56,096 nucleotides of DNA from Bacteroidota bacterium (GCA_018266755.1 JAFDZW010000007.1:146048-202143), one strand, 5' to 3'. Positions 24,181 to 32,946 are shown, numbered from the stretch's first letter. Notes: a model not told the origin generated them from the sequence alone. Made by a program: numbers and translations.

Positions 24181-25776
24181 ATGAATCGTCTTGCTGCTGT
24201 ATGTGCTATCGTGCTTGCCTGTCTTGTCGGCGCGACGTCGGCCGATGCGTTCTGGTATGGAGAACATAAGGAGATCGGGGAAACGGCATTCGCTCGTGTA
24301 CTCGAAGCTCGTCGTTCGTCGCCGTTCTTCGCGCTGCTGCGCGAACTCGTACCTGTGCAGACACGGCCTGACAGCAACATGGCTGTCTTCGCCGCAACCC
24401 AAACGAACACCTACCTGACCTACGGCGACCTGACCGCACTGCTCGCCGATCATGACACCGATGCCTACGACTTCGCCCGCGAGATGGCCGACGCCAATTC
24501 GATCGTGTATCGCGCATACCAGATGCAGGAGGTAGCATTGCGTGCCGGACTCAAGAGCGCGAGCAATGTCGATCTGACACTCGGATCGCGCTTTCAATAT
24601 CTCGGACTTGCATCGCTCGACAAGGCACATTTCTATCATCTCGGACTGACGACGTTTCGCGATCAGCTCTCGGACATCGACGAACTTGCCGAGACGCTCA
24701 TCACACTTGCGCTCTCGAACGATGCGAACATCAACCAGCGGGCGTTCGAGTTCTTCAATCGCTCGACACAGACGAATGGCATCTCGAAGTACTCGCTGCT
24801 TCATCTCGATGCGCTGCAGCTTGCGGGAATGGCGGGTTCGTTCATGAAGGCGAAGCCGAAGGTCGCGATGCAACTGCTCTATTGGGCAATTCTCTTCAAT
24901 GCATTCGCCGATCACTATCTCGAAGACGCCTTCGCGGCAGGACATCTGACAGTCGATCACTGGACCACAGAGCCCGCCGAGGCGAATGGCCGCCACGACT
25001 ATTATTGTCGTGTTGGGCTCATCGTGCAGAACGAGCGTGGCGACGGTCCGTGGCAGAGTTACGGCGATAATTATCTCGACGCCAGTCCGCGCAACAAACA
25101 ATTGGTGATTGAAGCGGTGATGCAGAGTGTGAACGAGATCGTCAGCGAGTTCGAAGCACGCTATAGCGATCCCTCTCGTGCGGCAATCTTCGCCCGGTGG
25201 AACATGACGAAGGCGAATACGGTCATACCAGTTCGCGACTCTATTCTTTCAAACGCGAACGGTTGGTTTCAAGCGTTGAAGATCGTCCCAATCCCGAAGC
25301 GGCCGGATGAGCTCATGTTCGGCCGTTCGCTCAACGGCACACAGGGCATCTTCTCTGCGGGCGCGATCAGCTTTGATAACAAAGTGCTTGGGCAGGCGAG
25401 CGCTGCGATCGGCTTTGGGCTTATTAACTTTGGTGAGGTCTCGAGTTCGCTCGACACCAACAGCGAGTCGTACTTTGCTATCTCGTTTAACGCCGAGGCA
25501 ACCGCTGCGTATGCCGATGTGCACCACGGCTTTCTTGCCCTCGGGTTCGTACCGCGCATACTCTTCTGGGACCGGGTGCTGGTCGCACCGAACGTGGGGT
25601 TCGATATGACGCTTGACCATCGATCGGTCATCGGCTGGAATATAGCGCTCGGGTATCAGTGGAAGGATGCGTACGATCCGCCGTTCTCATTCACGCCCGG
25701 GATTCAACTCGAAGCCAGACGTCATGCCTACTACGGCTGGGGGTTCGGTGCACGAGTGCAACTTGCTTTTTACTGA
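24181..25776 (+). CDS. Zinc-phospholipase C/P1-nuclease-like protein with beta-barrel-like C-terminus
   Basis: 531 residues from the ATG at 24181, where a signal peptide begins (AAVCAIVLACLVGATSADA). The mature protein opens with FWYGEHKEIGE and contains FADHYLEDAFAAGHL near residue 245, which resembles the zinc-ligand signature H-Y-x-x-D-x-x-x-x-x-H of zinc-dependent phospholipase C and S1/P1 nucleases. Further His/Asp candidates are LLADHD and GRHDYY. From about residue 385 to the end, alternating hydrophobic strands with many Phe/Tyr and a final FY look like an outer-membrane beta-barrel or sandwich. A secreted hydrolase tethered to the outer membrane is inferred. The length exceeds typical PLC enzymes because of this tail. 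Confidence 0.65.
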   Translation: MNRLAAVCAIVLACLVGATSADAFWYGEHKEIGETAFARVLEARRSSPFFALLRELVPVQTRPDSNMAVFAATQTNTYLTYGDLTALLADHDTDAYDFAREMADANSIVYRAYQMQEVALRAGLKSASNVDLTLGSRFQYLGLASLDKAHFYHLGLTTFRDQLSDIDELAETLITLALSNDANINQRAFEFFNRSTQTNGISKYSLLHLDALQLAGMAGSFMKAKPKVAMQLLYWAILFNAFADHYLEDAFAAGHLTVDHWTTEPAEANGRHDYYCRVGLIVQNERGDGPWQSYGDNYLDASPRNKQLVIEAVMQSVNEIVSEFEARYSDPSRAAIFARWNMTKANTVIPVRDSILSNANGWFQALKIVPIPKRPDELMFGRSLNGTQGIFSAGAISFDNKVLGQASAAIGFGLINFGEVSSSLDTNSESYFAISFNAEATAAYADVHHGFLALGFVPRILFWDRVLVAPNVGFDMTLDHRSVIGWNIALGYQWKDAYDPPFSFTPGIQLEARRHAYYGWGFGARVQLAFY

Positions 25777-25794
25777 GCTGTATTCCTTCTATCT

Positions 25795-26106
25795 ATGGTA
25801 CGCATCATCAACACACTTACGCCCGACGGCATCGACCAGATCGTTCAGGGCAACGACGGAATCTATAACTTCACGCTGCAGGCCGGGATCAGTGCAGGCA
25901 TGAACGTGAATACCGACCAGGAAATCGGAGAGCTGTATTTTCAGGGGATCTCGCTCGAAACGGTGTATTCGCCGTGTCATGGTATCCTGCAAACAGTCGC
26001 GCCGGGAGCGGTAAACGATGGCACGGTGATCGCTACGTACACGGCGGCTCCTGCTGTTCCCGTTGCAAGCAGTGCCGCTACTGCTGCCGGTGCGCGTCGC
26101 GCATAG
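25795..26106 (+). CDS. Small lipoyl/biotinyl-fold-like protein without attachment lysine
   Basis: 103 residues. The pattern GMNVNTDQEIGELYFQ, then YSPCHGILQTVAPGA and NDGTVIATY, follows the barrel-sandwich hybrid of biotinyl/lipoyl domains. The hairpin position that normally carries the modified Lys (EAMKM/DKA) reads QGISL instead. The tail is Ala/Pro/Val-rich and low complexity. It starts 18 bases after the phospholipase-like gene. Function unknown; the fold is inferred by eye only. Confidence 0.6.
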   Translation: MVRIINTLTPDGIDQIVQGNDGIYNFTLQAGISAGMNVNTDQEIGELYFQGISLETVYSPCHGILQTVAPGAVNDGTVIATYTAAPAVPVASSAATAAGARRA

Positions 26107-26107
26107 G

Positions 26108-26320
26108 TTATCGGCGAAAGAACGAGCCGAGCACAAATGCAGCGGCGAAGAGGAATGCCACTGCAAATAAACGATACGCCCACATCCAGAAGCTGACGTC
26201 CGATCCCTTTGGTCCGAGCGATGCGGCGTGATCACGCATGTACGTGCTTTCGATATACGTGAAGATCATCCCGGCAACAAAGACCAGGATGAGTGCGATG
26301 CGTGGGATGAGCGTATTCAC
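26108..26320 (-). CDS. Small two-helix membrane protein
   Basis: 70 residues with a GTG start two bases after the photolyase stop. It has two membrane helices, IALILVFVAGMIFTYIES and MWAYRLFAVAFLFAAAFVLG, and ends in basic FFRR. No family was recognised. Tight spacing indicates an operon with the photolyase; it converges with the lipoyl-like gene one base away. Confidence 0.65.
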   Translation of the reverse strand: MNTLIPRIALILVFVAGMIFTYIESTYMRDHAASLGPKGSDVSFWMWAYRLFAVAFLFAAAFVLGSFFRR

Positions 26321-26322
26321 AG

Positions 26323-27765
26323 TTATGTACGTGTGCGTACGTGTTCAAACATCGCTCGTGCCTTCTCGCGTTGCACGGAATGATCGACGATAGGAAGTGG
26401 ATAGTCTTCGCCGAGCATACAGCCATACTGCGATTGCTCCAGCGGAGTCATCAGATGTGGTTCGTGAATATACTTCGTCGGCAGCGACCGAAGCTCCGGC
26501 ACATAGCGCTTGATGTATTCGCCTTCCGGATCGAACTTCTTCGATTGCAGGTACGGATTGAAGATGCGGTAGTATGGCTGTGCATCCGTCCCAGTCGATG
26601 CTGACCATTGCCATCCGCCGTTATTCTGCGCCTGATCGCCGTCGGTAAGCCACCACATGAAATGGAGTTCACCTTCCTGCCAATTGATGAGCAGGTCCTT
26701 CGTCAGGAAGCTTGCAACGATCATTCGTGCACGGTTGTGCATCCATCCTGTGTCGAGGAGTTGACGCATTGCCGCATCGACGACAGGCACGCCAGTGCGT
26801 CCGAGCTTCCATGCTTCGAGATGCGCCTCGTTCTGCTCCCACCGCAAGCCATCGTATATCGGCTGGAAGTTCGATCCTTCGACGTGCGGGAAGCTCGCAA
26901 GGATATTGTAGTAAAACTCTCGCCACAGTAGTTCGCTGATGAAGGTCGTTGCACCCTCGTTGAAGTCGGGCTGCTGTGCAAGCTCCAATGCTTCGCGTGC
27001 AAGCGTGCGGATGCTTATTGTTCCGAACTTGATATGCGGCGAGAGCTGTGACGTACCGAAGTCATCGGAGAGGATGTCTCGGCGTTGTTTGTACCGCGAA
27101 AGGCCAGCATTCTTGAAGGCTTCCCATCTGGTATGGGCAGCCACAGAGCCGCCGTGTTGGATACGGTTGGATGAGAATTTAGACTGGTCGAGCATACCCA
27201 AGTCGGGTGGAGTGTGCGACTCATAGGATTTGGTAGATCTATAGGATGTGTACGTCCCTCTCTTCGGGCCGATTACCTCCTCGGCTTCCGAGGTTACTCG
27301 TTCCCATACCGCTTTCTTGAATGGAGTGAACACCGTGTACGGCTTCCCCTCCTTGGTCCGGACCTCCACCGATTCGAAGAGTACATTCTCTTTGACAAGC
27401 GTCAGCGTTGCACCGACGTCGCTCAATGCTTGCGCGGTCTTCTCGTCACGCTCGATCTCGTATGGTTCGTAGTTTCGATCTGCGATGACCGTTGTTGCGT
27501 TCACTTCGTTCGCAAGTCGGGCGATTTCTTTGTGAACATGTCCCCGACGCATCACGAGTGGCAAGCCAAGCTCCTCGAAGTCCTTGCCAAGCGCTTCGAC
27601 CGATTCGACGATGAACGACAAACGATTAGGGCAGCGATTGAGCGGCCGGTATGTATCCCAAACGTACACGGGGATCACGATGTCAGAGTGCTGCATTGCG
27701 TACGCAAGCACGCGATTATCGGTCGTTCGAAGATTGCGTCTGAGCCAAGCGATCGAGATCGTCAT
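26323..27765 (-). CDS. phrB: Deoxyribodipyrimidine photolyase / cryptochrome family
   Basis: 480 residues from the ATG at 27765; a TTG six codons upstream is less likely. The N-terminal antenna-binding domain begins ISIAWLRRNLRTTDN (usual form WFRRDLR-DN). FAD-binding motifs follow in the C-terminal half: TGWMHNRARMIVASFL, DLLINWQEGE, NNGGWQWSASTGTDAQPY and RIFNPYLQSKKFDP. The Trp residues for photoreduction appear to be present. It repairs UV-induced cyclobutane pyrimidine dimers using light; length and motifs match class I CPD photolyases. Confidence 0.95.
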   Translation of the reverse strand: MTISIAWLRRNLRTTDNRVLAYAMQHSDIVIPVYVWDTYRPLNRCPNRLSFIVESVEALGKDFEELGLPLVMRRGHVHKEIARLANEVNATTVIADRNYEPYEIERDEKTAQALSDVGATLTLVKENVLFESVEVRTKEGKPYTVFTPFKKAVWERVTSEAEEVIGPKRGTYTSYRSTKSYESHTPPDLGMLDQSKFSSNRIQHGGSVAAHTRWEAFKNAGLSRYKQRRDILSDDFGTSQLSPHIKFGTISIRTLAREALELAQQPDFNEGATTFISELLWREFYYNILASFPHVEGSNFQPIYDGLRWEQNEAHLEAWKLGRTGVPVVDAAMRQLLDTGWMHNRARMIVASFLTKDLLINWQEGELHFMWWLTDGDQAQNNGGWQWSASTGTDAQPYYRIFNPYLQSKKFDPEGEYIKRYVPELRSLPTKYIHEPHLMTPLEQSQYGCMLGEDYPLPIVDHSVQREKARAMFEHVRTRT

Positions 27766-27767
27766 AG

Positions 27768-27809
27768 AAAAGAAAAATCGCAAGCCCGCATGGTGCGAAC
27801 TTGCGATTT
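27768..27809 (-). terminator. Terminator of the T9SS gene at 27831-28637
   Basis: AAATCGCAAG (27775-27784) pairs with CTTGCGATTT (27800-27809). Reading leftwards, the stem is followed by a T-rich run, matching a Rho-independent terminator. It overlaps the leader of phrB. Confidence 0.85.
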
Positions 27810-27830
27810 GAAAATGAACAGCGTCTATTA

Positions 27831-28637
27831 CTACTCGGAAACGACCTTGATCGGATTGCCGACCGGCCGACCATCGACAAATAGGCGCAGGAAGTACATT
27901 CCGTGTTCGTGAAGTTCGAACGATGCACGTTGTGTCCCTTCACCGATATACCCGATATCGGTTCGTGCGATTTCGGTGCCCTGCATGTTCACTGCGACGA
28001 GCGTTGCTTGGCCGCTTGTAGGCATCGTGAACGAAACCGTCGTGAGATTCGAGAATGGATTGGGATAGTTGCGCATCAGACCGATCGAGTTCATAGGGTT
28101 GTCATTACGAACACCACTATTTGACTGCGAGGTGTCTTCAATAACTGCGATAGCATCAATCCAATACGCTAATGAACCTGTGCCAGCTATTTCAAAGTCG
28201 AGATATTCAAAAGAAGTATCGGGTACTTCAATAATATTAATGCCATCACCAATCCGAAATGCCTGACTTTGGATCGGCCCGGCGCTCTCAGATGAAAAAT
28301 ATAATAACGCATAAGATGAATCAACATCGGGGTCTTTCTTTCCCCAAACGATAAGCGTAGATTTTGGCTTGATAGGGAGTATTTCGTTCGTGATCACTGA
28401 ACCATTTCGTCTGTGAAACGAAGCGTAGAAATATGATCCCCCCGCAGATGCCTGAAGCTTCGCATACTGACTGTCCGGTTTCCCGAACGCGTTTGAAGAG
28501 GTTACAACATGCGGATTACTTCCAAAATACTCAGCGTCCGCGTACACTGTATCGAGTACAACAGCGTTTGCTCTCATCGTCAGTACGCATGCAAGTACCA
28601 CGCCAAATGCAATTTGATAGAAAGTTTTCATATCCAT
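27831..28637 (-). CDS. Small secreted protein with T9SS sorting domain
   Basis: 268 residues. The signal peptide YQIAFGVVLACVLTMRANA is followed by a domain of about 160 residues with no recognised family, beta-rich in appearance (SYALLYFSSESAGP, SLAYWIDAIAVIED). The C-terminal about 80 residues are a T9SS type A sorting domain: LMRNYPNPFSNLTTVSFTMP, then GMYFLRLFVDGRPVGN. It is monocistronic between two terminator-like or spacer regions. The central domain may be carbohydrate-binding-like, but this is only a guess from the strand pattern. Confidence 0.85.
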   Translation of the reverse strand: MDMKTFYQIAFGVVLACVLTMRANAVVLDTVYADAEYFGSNPHVVTSSNAFGKPDSQYAKLQASAGGSYFYASFHRRNGSVITNEILPIKPKSTLIVWGKKDPDVDSSYALLYFSSESAGPIQSQAFRIGDGINIIEVPDTSFEYLDFEIAGTGSLAYWIDAIAVIEDTSQSNSGVRNDNPMNSIGLMRNYPNPFSNLTTVSFTMPTSGQATLVAVNMQGTEIARTDIGYIGEGTQRASFELHEHGMYFLRLFVDGRPVGNPIKVVSE

Positions 28638-28698
28638 TTAGAAAAGTAATCCAAAAAAGACTAACCCCTCGATAGAGCCAAAAGTTACACGGGGACTG

Positions 28699-29202
28699 CT
28701 ACGCGAGCAGACGGGCGAACAGTTGAGCCAGTGTGGCGCGCTGGCGGTGCATGTCTTCCGACACCAGTTTGACGTCGGCGATCGTGGGCATGAAGTTGGT
28801 ATCGCCGTTCCAGCGCGGAACGATGTGCCAGTGCAGATGGTCATCGATCCCCGCTCCGCCGGCGCGGCCGAGGTTCATGCCGAGGTTGTATCCGTGTGGC
28901 GCGGACATCTCATGCAGCGCTTTTTGGGCGGTCTGCAGGAGCAAGGAGCATTCTGCCGTTTCGCCGGGAGTCAGCGAAGCGAAGTCGGCGGTGTGGCGGT
29001 TGGGGACGATCATCAGGTGGCCGCTATTATACGGATAGAGGTTCATGATGACGAACGCCTCTTTCCCACGGTAAATCATCAATCGCTTCTCGTCGTCCGT
29101 TCCGTTCAATGCATTGCAGAAGATACACCCTTCTTCCTTCTCGGCCTTGCCTTTGAAGGTGTCGATGTAGGCGCTGCGCCAGGGTGAATAGAGTCGCTCC
29201 AT
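28699..29202 (-). CDS. HIT family nucleotide hydrolase/phosphorylase
   Basis: 167 residues from the ATG at 29202, 7 bases after the livM stop. A longer frame to 29250 overlaps livM and lacks family similarity. The start MERLYSPWRSAYI, the CIFCNAL motif and HLHWHIVPRW (the H-phi-H-phi-H-phi catalytic triad) are those of Ap4A-type HIT proteins. Such enzymes cleave diadenosine polyphosphates or related nucleotide adducts. It is third in the livH-livM-HIT order, with no obvious functional tie. Confidence 0.93.
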   Translation of the reverse strand: MERLYSPWRSAYIDTFKGKAEKEEGCIFCNALNGTDDEKRLMIYRGKEAFVIMNLYPYNSGHLMIVPNRHTADFASLTPGETAECSLLLQTAQKALHEMSAPHGYNLGMNLGRAGGAGIDDHLHWHIVPRWNGDTNFMPTIADVKLVSEDMHRQRATLAQLFARLLA

Positions 29203-29209
29203 CTGAACG

Positions 29210-30187
29210 TTACGCTCCCTTCGCTGCGGCCTTCCGCTTTGCGAAGACACGATTGATCGTTTCGGTCCCGAAGAGCCCCTGCGGACGCAGGATCATCAGA
29301 ACGATGAGCATCAGGGAGTAGATGATCATTCGATATTCCGAAAACTCTCGCAGTGCTTCGGGCAAGATCGTCAGGATAATTGCTGCCAGCAGGACGCCAT
29401 ACGTCGAGCCCATGCCGCCAAGGATCACCATCACCACGATCTCGATCGACTTCAGAAATGTGAAGTTATCGGGGGTGATGTATTGGATGAAGTGTGCGAA
29501 GAGTCCGCCACCGATGCCCGCGAAGAACGAGCCGATGACAAATGCGCGCACTTTGAAACCCGTCGTGTTCACGCCCATCGCCTCGGCGGCGACTTCATCG
29601 TCGCGCACCGCGAGGAAGCCGCGGCCGTAGGTCGAGTTAATCAGGTTCTCGACAAAGTAGATCGCGACAAGTGCAATACCAAACACCCACAAGAACGAAG
29701 CAAGCTGCGGCACAGCAAAGCCGCGCGCACCGCCGACATACGAAGTGCCGCCGATCTTAAAGTCGATGTTCTGTATCAGCACGCGGATGATCTCGTTAAA
29801 GCCGAGGGTGACAATAGCGAGGTAGTCGCCTTTCAATCGCAGACTCGGGATACCCACGGCAAGCCCTGTCAGCGCCGCCACAAGCCCACCCATCAACAGT
29901 GAAATCAGCATCACGATATCGCCGCTCATACCCGATGCGGCCATGCCGTGAGTCGTAAGGAACGTCGAGCAGATCGCGGAGATATACGCACCGACGCCCA
30001 TGAAGCCTGCATGACCGAGCGAGAACTGGCCCGTGAACCCGTTGATGAGGTTCAGGCTCGTCGCCATCGTCATGTTAATGCCGATGAAGATCAGCACCGT
30101 GTAGAAGTACGGGTCGAGCTGTCCGGTGACGAACGAGAGTCCGACCAGCACGGCGAAGGCGATGACGAAGATGAGTTGCGGTCGCAT
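29210..30187 (-). CDS. livM: Branched-chain amino acid ABC transporter permease LivM
   Basis: 325 residues with about eight to nine membrane helices. The LivM signature is clear in LNLINGFTGQFSLGHAGFMGVGAY near residue 45, with RLKGDYLAIVTLGFNEI and the GGMGSTYGVLLAA block later. It forms the inner-membrane channel with LivH, whose stop lies 4 bases upstream. The ATPase genes livG/livF are not in this window. Confidence 0.94.
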   Translation of the reverse strand: MRPQLIFVIAFAVLVGLSFVTGQLDPYFYTVLIFIGINMTMATSLNLINGFTGQFSLGHAGFMGVGAYISAICSTFLTTHGMAASGMSGDIVMLISLLMGGLVAALTGLAVGIPSLRLKGDYLAIVTLGFNEIIRVLIQNIDFKIGGTSYVGGARGFAVPQLASFLWVFGIALVAIYFVENLINSTYGRGFLAVRDDEVAAEAMGVNTTGFKVRAFVIGSFFAGIGGGLFAHFIQYITPDNFTFLKSIEIVVMVILGGMGSTYGVLLAAIILTILPEALREFSEYRMIIYSLMLIVLMILRPQGLFGTETINRVFAKRKAAAKGA

Positions 30188-30191
30188 GGCG

Positions 30192-31097
30192 TCAGACTTT
30201 CTCCACTTCGTTACGTCCTAAGATGCCGCTTGGCTTGAAGATCAGGATGCCGATCAGGATCGCGAATACGATCGCATCGCGATAGGTCGACAGAAACGTG
30301 CCACCGATGAAGCTCTCGACGATGCCGATGATGAACGCTCCGAGCGCCGCGCCCGGGATGTTCCCGATGCCGCCAAGCACGGCGGCGACGAACGCCTTCA
30401 GGCCGGGCAGGATGCCCATGAGCGGATCGATGCTCGGGTACGATGCGCCATAGAGCACACCGCCTGCCGCAGCGAGTGCGCTGCCCGTCATGAACGTGAA
30501 GGTAATGACCTTCGAGATATTAATGCCCATCAGGCTTGCGGCCTGCTGGTTGTAGCTGACGGCACGCATGGCAGTACCGATCTTGGTCTTCATGACGATC
30601 ACGCGCAGCGCGTACATCAACACGAGTGACGTGACGATCACCACAGCGCCCACAATATCGAGCGATACGAGCTTCGTTTTGATGAACGGCTCGTTCGAGA
30701 TGATCTCAGGAAATCCACGCGGGGTTGCACCAAAGAGGAGCTGGGACAAATACTCCAGGAACAGCGAGACGCCAATGGCCGTGATAAGCACCGTCAGCTT
30801 GGGCCGCGAACGTAGCGGGCGATAGGCGAGGTATTCGATCGTCGCTCCGAGCAGCGCGCAGATCGTCATGGCCGCAAGGAACACGACGACGGCCGCCAGC
30901 GGTGAGCCGACCGGCAGAACGTGTGAGATCGCGTTCGCGACGAAATAGCCGCTAAAGGCGCCCACCATGAACACGTCGCCATGCGCAAAATTGATAAAGC
31001 GCAGCACGCCGTAGATCATCGTATAGCCCAGCGCAATCAGCGCGTAAATCGCGCCGAGCGATATGCCATTAACTAACTGCTGGAGTAATTCCCCCAT
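30192..31097 (-). CDS. livH: Branched-chain amino acid ABC transporter permease LivH
   Basis: 301 residues with multiple membrane helices. The LivH/LivM-type hallmarks are ISLGAIYALIALGYTMIYG near the start, FAHGDVFMVGAF, and GGIGNIPGAALGAFIIG near the C-terminus. It is the first gene of livH-livM-HIT, with a 95-base spacer containing the terminator of the preceding gene. Confidence 0.94.
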   Translation of the reverse strand: MGELLQQLVNGISLGAIYALIALGYTMIYGVLRFINFAHGDVFMVGAFSGYFVANAISHVLPVGSPLAAVVVFLAAMTICALLGATIEYLAYRPLRSRPKLTVLITAIGVSLFLEYLSQLLFGATPRGFPEIISNEPFIKTKLVSLDIVGAVVIVTSLVLMYALRVIVMKTKIGTAMRAVSYNQQAASLMGINISKVITFTFMTGSALAAAGGVLYGASYPSIDPLMGILPGLKAFVAAVLGGIGNIPGAALGAFIIGIVESFIGGTFLSTYRDAIVFAILIGILIFKPSGILGRNEVEKV

Positions 31098-31130
31098 CCG
31101 GTACGAAGTATGAACCTACAAAGATACCAA

Positions 31131-31167
31131 TAAAAAAAGCCCCCTCTGACCAGACCAGAAGGGGCTT
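31131..31167 (-). terminator. Terminator of the T9SS gene at 31193-32095
   Basis: AAGCCCC (31137-31143) pairs with GGGGCTT (31161-31167), and in the leftward direction it is followed by seven T residues (31132-31138 on the reverse strand). Confidence 0.9.
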
Positions 31168-31192
31168 GCAATAACTATCTACAGTTTGCAGA

Positions 31193-32095
31193 TCACTCCC
31201 CAACAATGATCTTCCGCGTCAGGACGGTATTTCCGTACGAGAGCCGAACATAATACGACCCTGGTGCCAGCCCCACGCGGTCAAGAGGGATCGAATATTT
31301 TCCATTATCCCTGAGCCCTGAAATCAGAGCCTTCCGTTCATTCCCAAGCAGATCGTAGACGGAAATGGAAACAGTCCCGGTCGTTGGGATCTCATAGTGG
31401 ATGGTTGTTGCGTCGGTTACCGGGTTCGGGTAAACGGAGAAGGATACTGCGGCTTCGGATTCTGCGATGCCGTCCGAAGTCCCGCCCGGCATCGGTTGCA
31501 ACGGGAAAGAGAGTCGATGGAAGGGAGTTGTATCTTGTGGAATCCATGCCTGGAAGTTTCGAATAGAACGGATTTGGCGCCAGAAGGTCGACACGTCGCC
31601 GGTATCGGGAAACATGAAGGTCATGTTCCACCAGAGATTTGCCGCCTCGTTCAGATCTAACTCGCTTAGGTTGTTTGCAAGTGCTTGGTAGATATGATAC
31701 TGGTATGCAGGCTCCAAATTTAACGGTTGTACTTTCAGGAGCCAATTATAACTATCGATCCAGTCAGCTCTTGAAAAACGTGGTAATGAGCTTACAAAAC
31801 CCATTGCATTGCCTATGGCACCGAGCACTTCACCAGGCAGTTTCGTCGCAAAGGGATGACGTTCGACATAAAGCCTACAGGTATCCATCGCTTTTCTGTT
31901 ATCGACGCCTTTCCAGCAGTACATGGCCCTGACGTAGAGATATAAACTGTCATCAGGTGAAATATCGCAGATAGAGTTCGCACTTTGATTCGGTGAACCC
32001 AGCACAGTCATCGTTATGCGCGAGTGCTGAGTTTGAGCTCCGGCAGACGTTGCAACAACGATCAGAGATAAGAAGATAAGGAGTCGTTTCGACAT
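31193..32095 (-). CDS. Secreted protein with T9SS sorting domain
   Basis: 300 residues. The signal peptide is RLLIFLSLIVVATSAGAQ. The central 190 residues contain helical, Tyr/Trp-rich segments (YVRAMYCWKGVD, PAYQYHIYQALANNLSEL) that hint at TPR-like helices, not confirmed. The C-terminus is a typical T9SS type A sorting domain (FSVYPNPVTDATTIHYEIP, then PGSYYVRLSYGNTVLTRKI). It is probably cell-surface or released. Function unknown. Confidence 0.85.
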   Translation of the reverse strand: MSKRLLIFLSLIVVATSAGAQTQHSRITMTVLGSPNQSANSICDISPDDSLYLYVRAMYCWKGVDNRKAMDTCRLYVERHPFATKLPGEVLGAIGNAMGFVSSLPRFSRADWIDSYNWLLKVQPLNLEPAYQYHIYQALANNLSELDLNEAANLWWNMTFMFPDTGDVSTFWRQIRSIRNFQAWIPQDTTPFHRLSFPLQPMPGGTSDGIAESEAAVSFSVYPNPVTDATTIHYEIPTTGTVSISVYDLLGNERKALISGLRDNGKYSIPLDRVGLAPGSYYVRLSYGNTVLTRKIIVGE

Positions 32096-32117
32096 GCCAA
32101 ATTAAAGCTTCCCACTA

Positions 32118-32157
32118 ACCCATAGTTCCGCTTCGCTGCACTTTGGGCTGCGGGTAT
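32118..32157 (+). repeat. Hairpin REP-like element left of the transposase (imperfect)
   Basis: CCCATAG (32119-32125) faces CTTTGGG (32141-32147), one mismatch from a perfect stem, then CTGCGGGTA. It is a degenerate copy of the elements at 32671 and 32818. Confidence 0.75.
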
Positions 32158-32201
32158 GTGGGGGCTGGGGGTTGGGATGGCGAGCATCGTCTTCGGTCGG
32201 G

Positions 32202-32624
32202 TTACGGATGTTCAGCTTGTGCGTGCATCCAGCGGGCTTCCTGTTGGTAATCTTGGTGTGTGTGGTGTTCTTCTTGGCGTTCGATGTATCGTGCGACCCG
32301 ACGAAGACTGCTCGGACTGACACTGAACGCCCCGTAACCGATCTGCCACGAGAATTGGGTGCCCGTTCGTTTCGATAACCACACCGCCGAGCGAGCTTTG
32401 ATCTCGCGCAGCAATGCGGCGACCGACGTTTCGCGCCCGAGGTCGACGAGCAAATGGACGTGGTCCGGCATTCCTCCGTCCGAGATGAGGCGGCCGCCGT
32501 GGCCGTGGATGATCGGCGTGATGAGCCTCGTGAATTCGGTATGGAGCTCCGGCGTCAGGACGTCCGCACGGTGTTTGGTGCCGAAAATGATATGGACGTA
32601 TATCGCCCCGAGCGAATGTGACAT
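32202..32624 (-). CDS. tnpA: IS200-like / REP-associated tyrosine transposase (Y1, HUH)
   Basis: 140 residues from the ATG at 32624, with GGAG upstream. Family blocks are HIIFGTKHRADVLTPEL, GGMPDHVHLLVDL with the HUH pair, FSWQIGYGAFSVSPS, and the catalytic Tyr in ARYIERQEEHH. The last about 12 residues differ from the usual family ending. These enzymes cut and join single-stranded DNA at hairpins. Three palindromic repeats surround the gene (32118, 32671, 32818), as for REP-associated transposases. No accessory TnpB is present. It may have a domestic role in repeat spread or be a decaying IS. Confidence 0.9.
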   Translation of the reverse strand: MSHSLGAIYVHIIFGTKHRADVLTPELHTEFTRLITPIIHGHGGRLISDGGMPDHVHLLVDLGRETSVAALLREIKARSAVWLSKRTGTQFSWQIGYGAFSVSPSSLRRVARYIERQEEHHTHQDYQQEARWMHAQAEHP

Positions 32625-32670
32625 GTTGATCTCGCCCTCCACGATCTATTGTTATCGTTCGTTGAACCGA

Positions 32671-32717
32671 CCCATAGTTCCGTCCGCGTTGCGGACTCCA
32701 CTATGGGCTGCGGGTAT
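32671..32717 (+). repeat. Hairpin REP-like element, middle copy
   Basis: CCCATAG (32671-32677) pairs with CTATGGG (32701-32707) around an inner stem GTCCGC-GTT-GCGGAC (32682-32696), then CTGCGGGTATT. It is in the same orientation as the copy at 32118. Confidence 0.85.
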
Positions 32718-32817
32718 TCATCATAAGATGGTGCCTATCAACCCGCTACACACCCATATTCCAGAACGCACATCACCGAAATAGATTTTTCCACAAGACT
32801 ACTTCGTATTCATCCAT

Positions 32818-32856
32818 TACCCGCAGCCCATAGTGCAGCGAAGCGGAACTATGGGT
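32818..32856 (-). repeat. Hairpin REP-like element, inverted copy
   Basis: The reverse-oriented copy: CCCATAG (32827-32833) pairs with CTATGGG (32849-32855), and the loop GCAGCGAAGCGGAA is complementary to the loop of the copy at 32118. Confidence 0.85.
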
Positions 32857-32913
32857 ACGCAGCGGCATGGCGTCACGGTTGGGTCAGCGCCGGCCAAACG
32901 TTTCCACCAACCC

Positions 32914-32946
32914 CACAAAAAAAGGGCGGCCAAACAGCCGCCCTTG
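32914..32946 (-). terminator. Terminator of the ABC substrate-binding protein gene
   Basis: AAGGGCGGC (32922-32930) pairs with GCCGCCCTT (32937-32945); in the leftward direction a run of T (32917-32923) follows. Confidence 0.9.
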
